Of a DNA stretch of 64,000 bases, positions 1-12,714 are shown in pieces. This DNA is from Microcebus murinus (Eukaryota; Chordata; Mammalia; Primates; Cheirogaleidae), in contig NC_134108.1 of the NCBI RefSeq assembly GCF_040939455.1, positions 82,442,001-82,506,000 of the forward strand. The letters are read 5' to 3'. The position numbers and the translations under genes are program-made. Within the stretch, counting starts at the first letter, position 1; each line of letters begins with the position of its first letter. The notes below the pieces were generated by a model. That model did not search any database. It was not told where the DNA came from and saw nothing but the letters and a program-made list of their open reading frames with translations.

Positions 1-609
1 TGAGTACTTAAACTTTATTATGGAAATAAATGATGTTGCCCTAAAAGTCTTCCATAACAAGAAAAATATGCTGTGAGGAATTATTGAATTACCTATTTTC
101 TTATCCAAAACAATTCTTTATTTGCCTCATACTTTCAGGCAATGGTTCCACAAAATTAAGTATGGTTTCCCCCTTCTAATAGCAAAACCCAAAAACAAAC
201 CTTAAACTATGTCTTCTTTGCATGTTATAGTTAATGTGCTTTCATTATGCTTAATGTACTTTTAATAGTCTCCTATGGCAAGATGGTGATATTAAATGTC
301 AGAATAAAATATCCATGATACCACCTTGAATTTGCTAAAGTGTCTTTTATCTGAGGGCTCAAAGCACCTCACACATGTTCTCATTCAGTATCTCCTTGAG
401 GTGTAGTATGTGTATTTTATGGTTGAGGACAGTGAGGTGAAGAATGACTAAGAAATTGAGGTCATTTCCAGAGCTCACACTAAGCACAATCTGGAGCGTT
501 CTTTCCTGTTAGTCCAGGCTGCCTCCAAGATGGCTGCACTGGCTTCTCAGGGCCAAAAAATCGGTTGTATCTTTACTAGTCTTTTCCTTCATGGAATTGT
601 CTGCCTTAC
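1..609 (-). other. ADGRB3: ADGRB3 intron downstream of the first GAIN exon (partial)
   Basis: Intron starting with the GTAAGG donor at 608-609 (read on the minus strand) and running out of the window. No further exon is seen. It contains a MIR-like stretch at about 345-510; the rest is unremarkable AT-rich sequence. Confidence 0.85.
345..510. repeat. MIR-like SINE fossil
   Basis: Diverged MIR core pattern: a CTCATTC-type stretch, then a segment like the gaggacagtgaggtgaag phrase of MIR and a following cagagctcacac. Ends are approximate. Confidence 0.55.
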
Positions 610-804
610 CTGGACACCATCAGATGCAGGGATGTAACTTGCCCTTTTAAATGTGTCTGTCACATTTCTCAGGATTTCCACGGACATCAGAAGATCGCCT
701 GCATAGAAATTTTTCCTCTGAGTTAAATCCAACAGTGTCTTGGTCACCTGGGACATTCCATCACCTGCCAGCATTCGCTGCCCCTTAGCAAGGTGCTCTT
801 TAAT
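610..804 (-). CDS. ADGRB3: ADGRB3 exon encoding the start of the GAIN domain
   Basis: A 195-bp exon of exactly 65 codons: [20 protein letters not shown], through [17 protein letters not shown], to [12 protein letters not shown]. It is predicted alpha-helical and cysteine-free, matching the beginning of GAIN subdomain A of BAI3. RNVTD contains an N-glycosylation sequon. The acceptor is CCATCACAG|ATTAAA and the donor GTCCAG|GTAAGG, a near-consensus donor. Phase is zero at both ends. The rest of GAIN with the autoproteolysis site, the seven transmembrane helices and the cytoplasmic tail would lie at lower coordinates, outside the window; 1-609 shows no further exon. Confidence 0.96.
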
Positions 805-1815
805 CTGTGATGGTCAAAAGAACAGAATAAACATCAGAATCTTCATATTTCTCTGCACATCTACATCAAACACTGTATTTAAAATTGCTCACTCAACTTT
901 AAAATAGCCTTGAAATACTTGGGTGGATTTTAAAACTAAATTGTGTGTATCCCATACTCAGATGGATAAATACCGAGCATGAAAAAACTAATGTATACAT
1001 TTTGGCAAGCTTGCTGGACTTGCCACTTCCAGTTAGAACACAATATAACACATTGGGGAAAATGTGCATTAATTTAGGCTTTTAATTGGAGTAAAAATTG
1101 AAAAAAATACTCTTGCATATGGTAAACATGGGAGATTGTTTAGTAATGTGTGATCTGAGATGAGAGAATATAAACACTTCAAAATAACCATATTTTACTA
1201 ACAAGCTGAGCTTATTAACTTTTGCTGTACATCTTAAAATAAACACATCTTTATATAGCAGCAAAAAAAGTTGTCACATGGACAATTTTGAGAAAATATC
1301 TCTAAACTTTAGAGATTTACTATGATATGATTGAAAGCTTGATTACTTCAGCTTTATTTTAAAAAATAAACAAAAGCAAAAACAATAAAAAATTCTTCAG
1401 CAACAGAATGAACCATTAAGATGCAAAGCTTAAATTAATTTGATGGTCAAAGAGATGTGCTTCCAATTCTCATATCTGCTTATCTTACATATCAAGGAGG
1501 GAAAAACATGTTACAATGTGAAAGAACTCAGGAGATAATAGAGTTGTAAAGAGATAGCAAGAATCCATTATGCTTTTACTTGTTTACTAAAAGGTTGATC
1601 TTTATCTTCCCATTGCTAATTTGTGATAAAATTAACTTAAAATTGTGAAATAATTAAGAACTAATACACACACCAGAGAAATATTAAAATAGACTAAAAA
1701 GTAATGATTGTAATTATCAATTTTCCATCAAGAAACATGCTGAGAAATCCTTTAAAGTATGACAATCAATCTGAACTAATCAAAAAAGTAGGAATATTCT
1801 AAAAATAGTACTTTA

Positions 1816-2133
1816 AAAAGTGTTATCAGCCAGGTGTGGTGGCTCACACCTGTAATCCTAGCACTCTGGTAGGCCAAGGCAGGAAGATCTCTTGAGGTCA
1901 GGAGTTCAAGACCAGCCTGAGCAAGAGTGAGATCCCCATCTCTACTAAAAATAGAAAAATTAGCTGGGCATGGTGGCAAGTGACTGTAGTCCCAGCTACT
2001 AGGAATCCTGAGACAGGAAGATCACTTGAGCCCATAAGTTTGAGGTTGCTGTGAGCTAGGCTGACACCACGGCACTCTGGCCCGGGCAACAGAGAAAGAC
2101 TTTGTCTCAAACAAACAAACAAAAGGTGTTATC
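1816..2133 (+). repeat. Alu SINE, strepsirrhine type, with target duplication
   Basis: A full-length dimeric Alu from about 1829 (gccaggtgtggtggctc) to an (AAAC)n-type tail ending near 2120. Phrases such as gcctgagcaagagtgag and gctgtgagctaggctgac are characteristic of lemur and loris Alus rather than of AluS/Y of monkeys and apes. It is flanked by aaaagtgttatc (1816-1827) and aaaaggtgttatc (2121-2133), an imperfect target-site duplication. It is inserted antisense to ADGRB3. Confidence 0.93.
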
Positions 2134-2238
2134 TTGACACCTCAAATATTTTACTTTTATTTATCTTTAAAACTGTCTGAAAATATTTTGGTACAATGAA
2201 AATCTTTAGAGGCATGTTTATTTCCATTGTGTTATGCT

Positions 2239-2261
2239 AAAAAAAAAAAAAAAAAAAAAAA
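2239..2261 (+). repeat. Poly(A) tract, about 23 A
   Basis: Uninterrupted A run with no recognisable SINE or LINE body immediately before it, about 100 bp after the Alu above. Confidence 0.9.
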
Positions 2262-3149
2262 GTAATGTATTTAGGTGGTTTATTTTTTCCGTATTTTTTC
2301 AATTCTGTCCTTCTCCCTTAGGTGGCAGCTATCAACCAGGGACTAAAGTCCAAATGATTGACATCAATAATCTAGCCCTTGCCTATCTTTTTAGTCCCCA
2401 CACCAACAGCTGTGGGGTGGTATTAACATCTGTAATCATGATACAGACACGATATTGGCCAGTAAGAAAAACAGGCACCCTTACAGTAGAAGCCAGCTGG
2501 TTTCCACAATGACGTGTACACCAGGCTGAATGCCTGTCCTTCAAAACTACTGATAATTCCTTGCAGTTTTCTGTTCAGATCATGTGTTCTATGACTTCAT
2601 ATTTTTGCTAGAGATATTCCACCCTCCTTCTTGTCATTATCTCTTATAAAAACTACTCTTATTTAGACTTTGTTCTCGTAAATACTAAACAGAGTTAATC
2701 AATTCCTCTTCTGTGCTCTTATATAAACATCATTCTGATCACAGTAAATAGTAATTGTTTGCTTATAAATCTTTTGGCCCCTATAGTCTTTCTCAACTTT
2801 GAAGAGTAGATTCCCTGATTTATTCACAGCCTTAGCATGCAGTGCTGTAAATTTCTTTTTAGAGTGAATTCAGTTGTTATGTCCCAACTACATCTTTGTG
2901 GTATAACACAATGGAATGCACTTAGGAGACAGGGGTGCCTACATTTGTATTTCAACTTTCCAGTTTATTACTCATGTAACAACTCAATGCTTTGGAGGTT
3001 CTAGTTACTATGTCTCGTCTGAGATTTGCAAAATGTATTTATATAGTAAAAATGTTTTTAAATCATTTTCTTAATTTAAATGAACCCACATAAGGCTAAG
3101 ACAATTAGTAGAAGATAGAGCATTCAGGAAAGGTCTTGTTTTACCATGA

Positions 3150-3560
3150 TCGGTGTGTCCTACATGTTCTACTTCCTGAAGATTTCTAAGACTTTCCCCT
3201 CATTCATTGTACTCCAGCCACTCTGGTCCTTTTGCTCTTCCTCAATGACATCGGGTACAAGCCTGTCCCAGGCTCTTTGCATTTGCTTTTCCTTTTGCCT
3301 GGAATAGTCTTTCCATAGAGATCCACATGCTTATTCATCACCTTCTCAAAGTGGTCTTACCTGACTCCTATCTCAATGGGACTCCTTGTTATTCTCAACA
3401 ATGTCACCCAGCTTCATGGTGCTCAAGCTTCTTGCCATTATGCCATCTATCTCTTGGCTCATTCATTTTTCTGCCTTTGCTATTAGAATACAAGTCTCAT
3501 GAAGGAGAGGATTTTGTCTATTTTGTTTATTATTATATTTCCAGTGTCTAGATTTCACTC
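3150..3560 (+). repeat. L2-like LINE 3' end
   Basis: Shows the order typical of L2 3' ends: a ctctttgcatttgc-type phrase, cctggaatagtctttcc, then tagaatacaagtctcatgaa, ccagtgtctag and a terminal aatgaatta-like tail. The frame at 3327-3551 is an accident of this repeat. Confidence 0.7.
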
Positions 3561-4625
3561 AATATATTAAATGAATTAATTAATGAGTCAACTTCCTTCT
3601 GTTCCTACCCTGTTAGCTCATGGGATTAAGTTAGGCACATTTGGAAAATATGTTAACTGACTCATGAACAGTCCATAAGAAACAGTGGTATCAAATATCA
3701 TGAGATAAATAAACTACCTAACTTAAAGAGTCAGTGTAGCTTCTGAGCTGTAAAAGTGTCTGGTTCAGTAAGTAAAGTGTGAGGAAAGTTTTGCAGAGAA
3801 ATAAAGTTAATAAGGTCTAACCTTAAAAACGTCATAAAATTTAGTCCTCAGTTTTGTGTGGGTAATGCCAATCACAGCTGCGATACTAAAAGCTGCAGAA
3901 GATTAAATTGTTCTCCATTAGGAATAGAACGCAGCAGTGGTTGCCAAGGTAAATAATGTCTGACTGCCTCAAATCGGACTATTATCTATGATTTTGGCAA
4001 CCCATACCTATGCCTATGAGGGACTTAACCTGTATAGATCTAACGTATGCTTCCCCTCAAACAAAAATATCACAACATTGACTTGCATCTTAAGAAATAA
4101 AACATTTAGACATGTTTTTTTGTTTGCAACAAAAATAGTTACAGAAGGCACTGGATGGTCCAACGAATAGGAAAGCCAGTCTGTCACGTCTGGGTCAGCA
4201 TCAAATCCGGCCCGAGTCCGTAGTAAATTAACGTCATTGCCATCTGACAGCTGCTTAGCAGGCTTATGTGGAATGAGTTGTTCTCAGTCCAGCTCTTGGC
4301 AAACAGGTGCCCAGATCACAACACCAGTTCTCACAGTTGGCACTGATTGGCATCCTTCCTGGCATTATCAATGAAAAGCACTCAGGACAAATACCTGGGA
4401 ATATTTTTACACATTGGTTTGGACTATTCATAGCGTTTATACAGGGCATAAAGGGTGTTTGGATAAGACACATTTCTGTCTGGAACATATTTAGTTGAAA
4501 AACAATTTCCAGTTTCTTGAACATATTTTGACAATACAAGTATATTGTGAAAAGTTCTTTCTTTATGCCTATGCTTTATCCCTTTTTTCTAGAATGACAA
4601 ATACAAGTTTACCTGCTAGATTGTT

Positions 4626-4627
4626 TT

Positions 4628-4703
<76 letters not shown>

Positions 4704-4713
4704 TTTCTTTTCT
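4626..4713 (+). repeat. (TTTC)n microsatellite
   Basis: About 20 tandem copies of the tetramer, nearly pure, with slight interruption at the right end. The apparent FFLSFFLS peptide on the plus strand is this repeat. Confidence 0.97.
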
Positions 4714-5089
4714 GGATTATGAAGAAGTTGAGACCAATGGGTTTGCTAACTTTACCTTTTCTCTGCTTCAAACTGTCCTTTATTTGCATTCTATCTCTTC
4801 TCTATCGTTTAATTCTATGGTTATCTCTAAGATTTTGAATCCCATCTGATCTCTTCTTCAATACTTCTCTCTCACAAAAATGTGGCCTGATAATCACATA
4901 TCTTATTTAAATACCAATTTCTCATATTGCTACCTCCTTTCAACTGCTATCTTCCTCTTGGTTTTCTTCAAAATCAAAAGCAGAAGTATAAAATCTGGTT
5001 GGAGCTCAAAAACTTTTTAAATTGCAAATTAAACTTTCTAATTACCTACAAAGCATACTTTCTGGAAAATTTCCTGGTACATTAAGTTT

Positions 5090-5265
5090 AAAGAGCAGCT
5101 GGACTCATAACACCTGGATTTCAAATGTGGTTCTGCCACTAACTACATAGGATCACTGGAAAAATTATTTACCTCTCTTCTAGGATCATTTGATTTGTCT
5201 GTAAAAAGGAGAAATATCATATAGTTGTGATGATGGGTTAATATGAAGACAGAGGTTAAAGGTAG
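5090..5265. repeat. MIR-like SINE fossil
   Basis: Contains a MIR-like succession: gctggactcataacacctgg, a gttctgccactaac phrase, then tttacctctctt and a purine-rich gtaaaaaggagaaat. Ends approximate. Confidence 0.65.
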
Positions 5266-5565
5266 ACATCCAGTGACTATTTCCTCTTCTCTTCCCATCT
5301 TCAATTTCCAATGCCTCTAAATGCTAGCTATGTGGTGTTTCCATCTCTATCTTTTTCCCTATGGACATGAGATGGATCCTTGTCCAGGTCTTCAATATTT
5401 AACTTCCAGAACACTAATTCTTTCTTCAACTGGATCTAATTGGCTATTTAGTCTATTCATTAATTTCAATGACAATATTTTTCACTTATGGAAATTCGTT
5501 TAATCTTTTTCATATTCTTCCATTATTTATTTGTGCTTTCTTTTCTTTCATTTCTTAATTATTTT

Positions 5566-5644
5566 AAACAAGTATAGTTTTTTTTTTATTTTTTTATTTT
5601 TTTATTTTTTTGAGTCAACGTTAGTGAGAAACAAGTATAGTTTT
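5566..5644 (-). mobile_element. Minute retroposed insertion: poly(A) with about 17 nt of body
   Basis: A 16-bp direct repeat aaacaagtatagtttt (5566-5581 and 5629-5644) brackets a T-rich segment. Read on the minus strand, the insert is a short unique stretch ctcactaacgttgactc followed by an A-rich tail with T interruptions. Long target duplication plus A-rich tail are the hallmarks of L1-mediated retroposition; the body is too short to name the source. Confidence 0.8.
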
Positions 5645-6314
5645 GAAATATATTTTTTACTTCTTGCTTTGCTGTATCTCCTGATTATCCTGATTCTGAA
5701 TTTGCTGATTCTCCCTCATAGTGTTTTGCTTCGGGATATTTGTAATTATTGTAAAATTATATTTAGTGGGATATAATTATCCTTAGAGAGCCCCGAGTCT
5801 TTAGTTTGTAAAACAGTTGTTAGAGATACTTTTGAGTGTATTTTTCTAGGGTTGGAGCCTTCAGACAGTTGAATGGTTCAGCACTAATTCATGCTAATTT
5901 TCATGTTAATTCTATCTGCTCTTGGTTTAGACTAAGAGTTTCAGTTTCTGAAAGGTGATTTCTCTCCTCTTCCTTTCCCAAACCTTTTATGAATTACAAC
6001 TTTCTTATACACGTAATAGGCCTGAAAGTACACAGGGCTTTTATAGTGTAAAAGGCCAGAATACAGTTCCAATTCATTGCCAGAGGCTTGGAAGGGCATC
6101 AGTGTTTGTGTGAATGTGGGGACTTTGTCAGCATTTCCAAGAGGGCTTTACAATCTCAGCCTTCAGAATTTAGGGCTTACATGTGATTTGAAGCTCCCAC
6201 AGCTTCTCCCTATGGATGTAGCTTTGATTTTTTTCTACCCTTCATTTCTGGTATCTAGGGATTCCCCTGCCTTTCTTTTGAGAGAAGCTACAACTCAATA
6301 TTTGAAAAAAAAAA

Positions 6315-6369
<55 letters not shown>
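6315..6369 (+). repeat. (AT)n microsatellite
   Basis: A pure AT dinucleotide run of roughly 50 bp following an A-rich stretch at 6304-6315. Confidence 0.97.
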
Positions 6370-6372
<3 letters not shown>

Positions 6373-6519
6373 GTTTATGCAGAAGTCAATATTGTCTGTG
6401 AAGGTAATCCTGGTCTACCCAACCATTCCACCACTGCTACAGGTATCCTAATAACAACCAGTCTAAACTTTTCACTATATCCCAAAGAAATCTCATAGAT
6501 TCTGTTTTTGCTCCCTGGC

Positions 6520-6830
6520 TCATGCTCTTCTATAACCTTAAATACTCTCCATAAATCCTCTTGTTAAATTATCTCTTTCTCCTTCATAAATTCTTTTTGG
6601 ATAACTACAACTATGATATAATCTCTACTTTCAAGCCTCATAGAAGTAATCTTGTTCTACCTTATATTAACATAGTGTTTATGTTCTTATCTTATCCATT
6701 CTACCAAATCATAAACTCCTAAAGGACCCATAGTTTCTTATTTATCTTTGTTTCCCCTGTAATCTCTAGCACATTGTCTGCCACACAATGGTACCTGTTC
6801 AAAGAGCTTGCTAAATTAAACTGAAACTAT
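6520..6830 (+). repeat. L2-like LINE 3' fragment
   Basis: Shows an L2-like ending: ataaactcctaaaggaccca, then a gtttcccctgtaatctctag phrase, a cacattgtctg phrase and a ctaaattaaactg-like end. Diverged. Confidence 0.55.
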
Positions 6831-7064
6831 TATGGGAGGATTTCCTTTTATCTTCTACAATTATACTATTCAAATGTTGACTAGGTTAAAACAGAAGTCC
6901 ATGATTATTCAAAACAAATAAATATGTAATAGTGGGACAACTTTTACATTTCTGGACAGAATTGCCTTTTAAAATATACCCATTTAATATGAATAGGCAA
7001 ATAATTTCAGAAACTTTAGGCATCTACAGTTATATAATTTCTACCTTTATAAAATAATAATATA

Positions 7065-7325
7065 TATATCATTTACTGGGTGCTGGGTATATGGAAAGCG
7101 TAGCACCAGATGTTTTGTATGAAGTACATCATTTGAGTTTTAAAATGCCCCTTGGAGGTGCTATAATTATTGATATTTACAGATGAAGGAGCAGAGATGT
7201 AGCAAGGTTAATCTGCATTGCTCAGAAGCTCATGGTTCCTTAGTAGTGGTTGCACCAAGATTTGAGCCCAGGAAGTCTGATTCCAGAGTTCATGTGCTTA
7301 ACTGCTATATGTTTAACTCAGGTTT
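7065..7325 (+). repeat. MIR SINE fossil, near full length
   Basis: A well-preserved MIR order: tactgggtgctgggtat, a gaggtgctataattatt phrase, acagatgaaggagcagag, a gctcagaagctcatg phrase, then gagcccaggaagtctgattc and a cttaactgctat end. Confidence 0.85.
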
Positions 7326-9109
7326 TATATAATGCTTTTGTTAGAAATTGTCAAAATGCTTATTTTTAACAATATTTAAATATTTTGATAATATTTAAAA
7401 ATCATCCTTGATCACATTTGTTTTAAGGAGACAAATGTTTTTCATATGAAGACAGAATACAAGAAACAAAAGAGTTGAAGCAATTTACCAGACTGCCGAG
7501 GTATTGCCAATTATTTGAGTAGTAGTTGTTATTTTGGAATATTACATGTAAATGTTACTAAAGCCATTTATCAATATTTCTAAAAGATTTTGTAGGTAGT
7601 GCTATATAAGTAGAGGGAAGAACTCCTTAAGGGTACATCAAGGACTCTATTTCCCTTGAGTGGTATTTTTTGATTCTTATAACTTAGGCACTTAACTAGT
7701 TCAGAAAGCTTTTATAATTTCAATATTTCCTTTTAAAATTATAATTATCAGTGATTATGCCTACTCACACTGCAACCCTCTATGAGCATTATTGCTCTAA
7801 AGGACAAGTCTTAAAAAGATTCTGTGTCATTCACATTTAATACTGTTGACAAGATCAACAGTGAAAGAGAAGAAAATGAAGTCTAAAAATAGTTGCTTTT
7901 CATAGTTCTAGATTAAGCCTCCTTGCTCTTTATGTAGAGAGATGTGGTGAGGGTCACGGTGTAAAGAGTAGGTGTGTTACTGAAATAACCCTATTCTTTT
8001 CGTTTTATGCCTCCTACTGCCAAGCACAGTTGTCTCTTTTGTGTGAATCCTAAAAAAAGGTTTATCATAGTTGTTCTGTGCAAATGACACACTTTAAACT
8101 TCATATATTTATATATTATTTTCAGCATCAACTCCTACAGTCCATCTGTAAGGTATATTAAAGGCTTTCACAGTTCTAAGTGGCTTCAATTAAAAGATAA
8201 TTATACATGAAGTTTCTTTTCATAAAGCAATAATCAGAATATACATCTTTTGATTCAGTTCATAATTCTGTCATTTTCTAAGACCAAAGTCACTCCCTGG
8301 ATGATGATATTAGGTTATTTACATATCTACCTGGAGGCTCCAAGAAAGACAGAGATTATCCTGTATGGAAAGGAAAATTGATGCTCTTAGTTCTAGTCCA
8401 TGAATATTTCTTAATTTCCCTTATATTTGATATAAAGAGCTTATGTTCATTTCAGAGTTGCCCTAGGGCTAGAAGTTACAATTTGAAAAGACAATTCTTG
8501 TCTAGAGACAAAATGACAGGGTAGATTTAGGTCAGAATTCCCCTGCATAAAATTATATATGTGTTCCATAGAACCCAGAAATGTGGTATAAATATCACTT
8601 GAGGCCCATTGGATATCCTTGTTTCTTGTCTCTGGAATCTCTTAAGTGAGAGATAGGATGGCATGAATTTGAGGATTTCAGATTATTGTTATAAGAACAA
8701 ACTGAGTCCTGAAGAAAAGGAAAACTGAGTCAGATATACACTGTGCATATTTCCCTACCTGGAAATTTCCAAAATGAGAATGAAAGCATAGTAAATTTAC
8801 CTACCCAGTAGAAACTAGAAACAGCTTTAATTTATGAATGTTTAGCTAGAATGTGACAAAGTATAATCCTAAGCAAAGGACATGAGTAGGTGAAATTTCT
8901 TTTCTGAGCACCAAACAAATGCAGATGTTCTCATAAATATTTTGAGCCAGGGATGGAGCTAGCATATGCTCCATGAGCTCAAAGCAGTGTGGTGGCCACA
9001 GGGTTGCATGAGACTTTTAGGAACCTTTCAAACGGGGAGCAGAGTACTAAATAACCTAGTATTTCTCTAAGGCTTGCTCAATTCTCTTTCCATTACTTGA
9101 CCTTTCTCC

Positions 9110-9480
9110 TTCTAGGGATAGTGTATCACTTAGAATAGGAAAGGTTATGCTATGGTAACAAACAACTCCAAACTTTCAGTGCCTGAAAACAACAAAGAAA
9201 TATTTCTCACACTACATACACAACCCACATCATCAGGGAGGATCTGTTCATCATAGCCATTCAAGGGCTTGAGATGAGGGAGGACAAACAATCTTGTACT
9301 GACAATGACATCCTCAGGCCTGATGCAAAGATCAGGCAAAGAATTCCTCCATACACAAGCAATGGACCAGAACCAGCCTCCTGGGTACCTAACTTAAGGG
9401 TGTGAGGAAGTAAAATTCTTCTGTGTGCCCAGAAAAGGAAAATTATGTATCACCTAATAATATGGTATGTCTTGAGATGG
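9110..9480. repeat. Ancient interspersed repeat, unassigned
   Basis: A segment starting near gttatgctatggtaacaaac with cagtgcctgaaaacaac resembles a common mammal-wide repeat that reads gtaacaaacaaccccaaaa. I cannot place the family. A minus-strand frame at 9145-9339 lies inside it and is not a gene. Confidence 0.4.
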
Positions 9481-9575
9481 TATGAAGCTGACTAATTAAA
9501 TAGTCATTTTACTTTGCCTCTCTTTAGCTCCAATACATTCACCCAGCAAAACTTCAACCCTAGATAAATCGACCC

Positions 9576-9745
9576 CAGTGCTTCTCAAACTTTAATGTGC
9601 ATACGAATCACAAAGAGAACTTTACGAAATGTAGATTCTGATCAAGTAGGTCTGGGACAAGGTTTGAGAGTCTGCATTTTCAGCAAGCTCTCAGGCGCTT
9701 GCTGATACTTCTGGTCCTCAGAAAACATTTTGAATAGTAAGGCTT
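9576..9745 (+). mobile_element. MER20-like hAT-Charlie fossil
   Basis: Begins cagtgcttctcaaacttt, has the atgtgcatacgaatcac phrase, a gattctgatcaagtaggtct phrase and a gagagtctgcattt phrase, in the order seen in MER20-type nonautonomous hAT elements. No clear 8-bp duplication was found. Confidence 0.75.
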
Positions 9746-10669
9746 TAAAATGCCTTCTTTGCAACTGCATCCAAGTAGCTCAACTTTGCTGTGGAAAAAA
9801 AAAAAAAAATCACAACTACCCTTACTGGCTATACTTTAAATTCTGTATTTCAAACCTTAGATTACACTCAGTGCAGCCTGGTAATCCTATTATGTTTCTC
9901 TAATAGGCTTATTTTCAACCTCTTGGAAATTACTATTTTATACCTTTTCATGTCTCCTGAAAAGACACCCATCTCTTCCTAAATCCTCACTTTTAGCTAA
10001 TGATCCTGCCTCCTACTAAATGGAGAAAAAGGAACCCATCAGAAGAAAAATGCTCTCCCACACAAAACCTACTAAGTTCTTCTCACTGTATTCATCTTTT
10101 CCGTCTGCTCTCCCCAGGTTATAGTGGAGCAAGTATCTCTTCTCCGACCAAAGCCGATATTTCTGACTTTTGCTATAGATCTCAGCATTCTCTGCCTTCT
10201 TGGATTTTCTTTAATTTTTTTGTTTCTCTTCTAATTTTTAATATCACTGTTCCTATTGGAGCATTTACTTTAGTATATAAAAATGTTCTAATATTTCCCA
10301 TTTAAGACAAAACAAAATGATGCTGAAACTTTATTTGACCTTACATTTCCTCCTTACTACCACCCCATTCTTCTGCTCCCATTCATCATCAAAATCTAGA
10401 AAGCAATAAAGATGCAGTCTTTCTTCACTTCCTCACCTCCTCCTGTTCTTTCTGTTGATGACTTCCAAACTTATTACCTGTCCAGGAGTTGGAATCTGAG
10501 TTTCTGACTCCCCTATCCAATTACTCTCTCCATATTTAATAAAAAGCAACTTTGTCAATCCTCAGCCTTACCTGCCCCAATTTATTCTACATGCTCCTGC
10601 CTTCCCCATCTCAGAAGAATGGCATTGCAATCAGTCACATGTGGTCAGTAAACCTTAATGAATGATACT

Positions 10670-11350
10670 GTCATCTCCCATCTAGATTACTGCAGCAGGC
10701 TTCACAGCTCCCAGTCCTGCCACCCTATGGTCTATTCTCCATAGAACATGCACATGACCTCCTTTCATTAAACTGAATCACATCACTCCTCTACTTCCAA
10801 CGGCTTCTCATTATACTTAGAACAAAACCCAAACTCCTAGAAAAGGCATTTAAGGCACAGCTTAATTTCTCTCCTACTTAGCTCTCCTCATGACATCTCA
10901 TGACACTCTTCTTGCTTCCTACCTCTGGCCACACATCATCTTTCACTTCCTCAGGGTCTTCCAATGTATTATTCCTTCTACATGGAATGTGCTCTTATGT
11001 ACTGACAAACTTATTCTCTCCACTATTTACATGTCTATCTCATGAGATCCATCTCACCTTTCAGATCACAGTTTTAAATGCTATCTCCTCATAGAGACTT
11101 CAATGATTTTCTTAACTAAATAGTCCCTTAACATTATTCTCTATGGTGGCATCTTGCTCATTTCCTTAAACATGTCAGAATTTGTAATGATTTTACTTCA
11201 TTTCTTGCCTAATTTATTTTCAATTTGTTATGTATTAGATTCAAGTTGCATCTCTAGGTCCTTGAACTCTGGTTGGCATACAGTTAAAGTTTAGTGATTA
11301 TTTGTAGAATGAATTAATGGGTAGATGAAAGGATGGATGAATGATTGAAT
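10670..11350 (+). repeat. L2-like LINE 3' portion
   Basis: Includes the phrases atctagattactgcagcagg, cttctcattatacttagaac and aaaacccaaactcct, followed by a ctacatggaatgtgc phrase and a gattcaagttgcatctct region before a tgaatgaatt-like tail. These match the final part of L2 in order. Several short plus-strand frames lie inside it and are remnants at best. Confidence 0.7.
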
Positions 11351-11629
11351 AAGAGTACACTTTCACTTGTAATTTTGTTTCCTTTGGTATTAGCCTAAAT
11401 ATAATTTTCTGCTCAGTTATGTTCTAATAAATCATCTTATTAATAAGTTTCAATTAAATGAATTTCAATGCCTAAAATTGACACTAATGTTGCCTCTCAA
11501 GTCATACTAAATCCATACCTTGGGAGAAGCTAAATAGAAAAAATAGTGTATCTAATAGAGGTATTTCATTTATACATCTATATAACAGACTTCCTTAAAA
11601 TTTTCTAGGAAACACAATCATATGCGTCT

Positions 11630-11781
11630 AAATATTATTATTATTATTATTATTATTTTAGTAGAGATGAGGTCTCATTATGTTGCCCAGGCTGGTCTCA
11701 AACTCCTGGTCTCAAACGTCCCACCTTGGCCTCTCAAATAAAGTACTAGGATTACAGGTATGAGACACCACACCCAACCAA
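11630..11781 (-). repeat. Alu left monomer (FLAM-like), antisense
   Basis: Read on the plus strand: an (ATT)n tail (11633-11655), then agtagagatgaggtctcatt, tgttgcccaggctggtctc, ggattacaggtatgagacac and a caccacacccaacca end. This is an Alu left half in reverse orientation, that is sense with respect to ADGRB3. An internal tandem repetition of ctggtctcaaac is visible. Confidence 0.85.
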
Positions 11782-12090
11782 GATTATTTTTCTCCTTTGT
11801 AATACAATTGAAATTTACTGGTTTGGGATAATTTATAATTCACATAAGACCAATGCTTTTGCCACCACAACTAGAAAATCCCATATAAATTACAAAAACC
11901 ACACTTGTAAGGACATTAGAGAGCTACATAAGCAGTGATAATGAGATGAACTAAATTTCATCCTTTCTAAAGTAAGCCAAAAATTACAGTCATTTATTTT
12001 TCTCCTGAGATTTCTTAAATCTAGGCAAGAACTGAGGGGCAGGTATGGCCTAATAAGGGGACATCTAAGGTACAAAGAGAAACTACTGTT

Positions 12091-12270
12091 GTTTGGTTGT
12101 TTGGGGCTAAAGAAATATATTGAAAAATATATTGAAAACCAAAGAAATACATTGTTTTGGTTGTTTGGGGCTGAAGAAATTTATTGAAATATATTGAAAG
12201 ATATATTCAAAATATATTAAAGAAATACATTGAAGAAACATATTGAATATATGTTGAAAATATATTGAGG
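12091..12270. repeat. 64-bp tandem duplication with degenerate ttgaaatata array
   Basis: ggttgtttggggct occurs at 12095 and 12159, 64 bases apart, each followed by an aagaaat and attgaaa pattern. The block then decays into further copies of an atattgaaa motif until about 12270. Confidence 0.85.
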
Positions 12271-12714
12271 GGCCCTAAAAATTTGGCTGGAATTTTTACT
12301 CATGAGACATTTGCTGAGTTTTTGAACTGTGTAGGAAGCTGAGGAGATAGGATAAAGATTTCTAAAATGCAGAAGTGCAATTTTCCCCATCCTTTAAGTG
12401 CTTTGAGAACAAATACCTCTGAGGGAGGAGTCCAACTTTAAGAATCAGCCGCTCAAGACATCTGATGGATTTGAGGTTGCTTGGGCAGAAAGCTGGGTCA
12501 CTGAGCTAGGAACCTCTGAAAGGCAGGGCTGAATCTTCAACAGTTTCTCAGGGCTGACAGGATAAGCACACCTAGGCTCTAGAGATGCAGTGGACGATGA
12601 GAGACTAAGCAGATACGGTCTTACAAATGTCAAGGTTGATTTTTGAGAGGTGTTGTCCCAGTTCTTTGGCTCCTTGCTTGGAAACATTGCAAATGGGGCC
12701 GGTGTGACAGGGTG

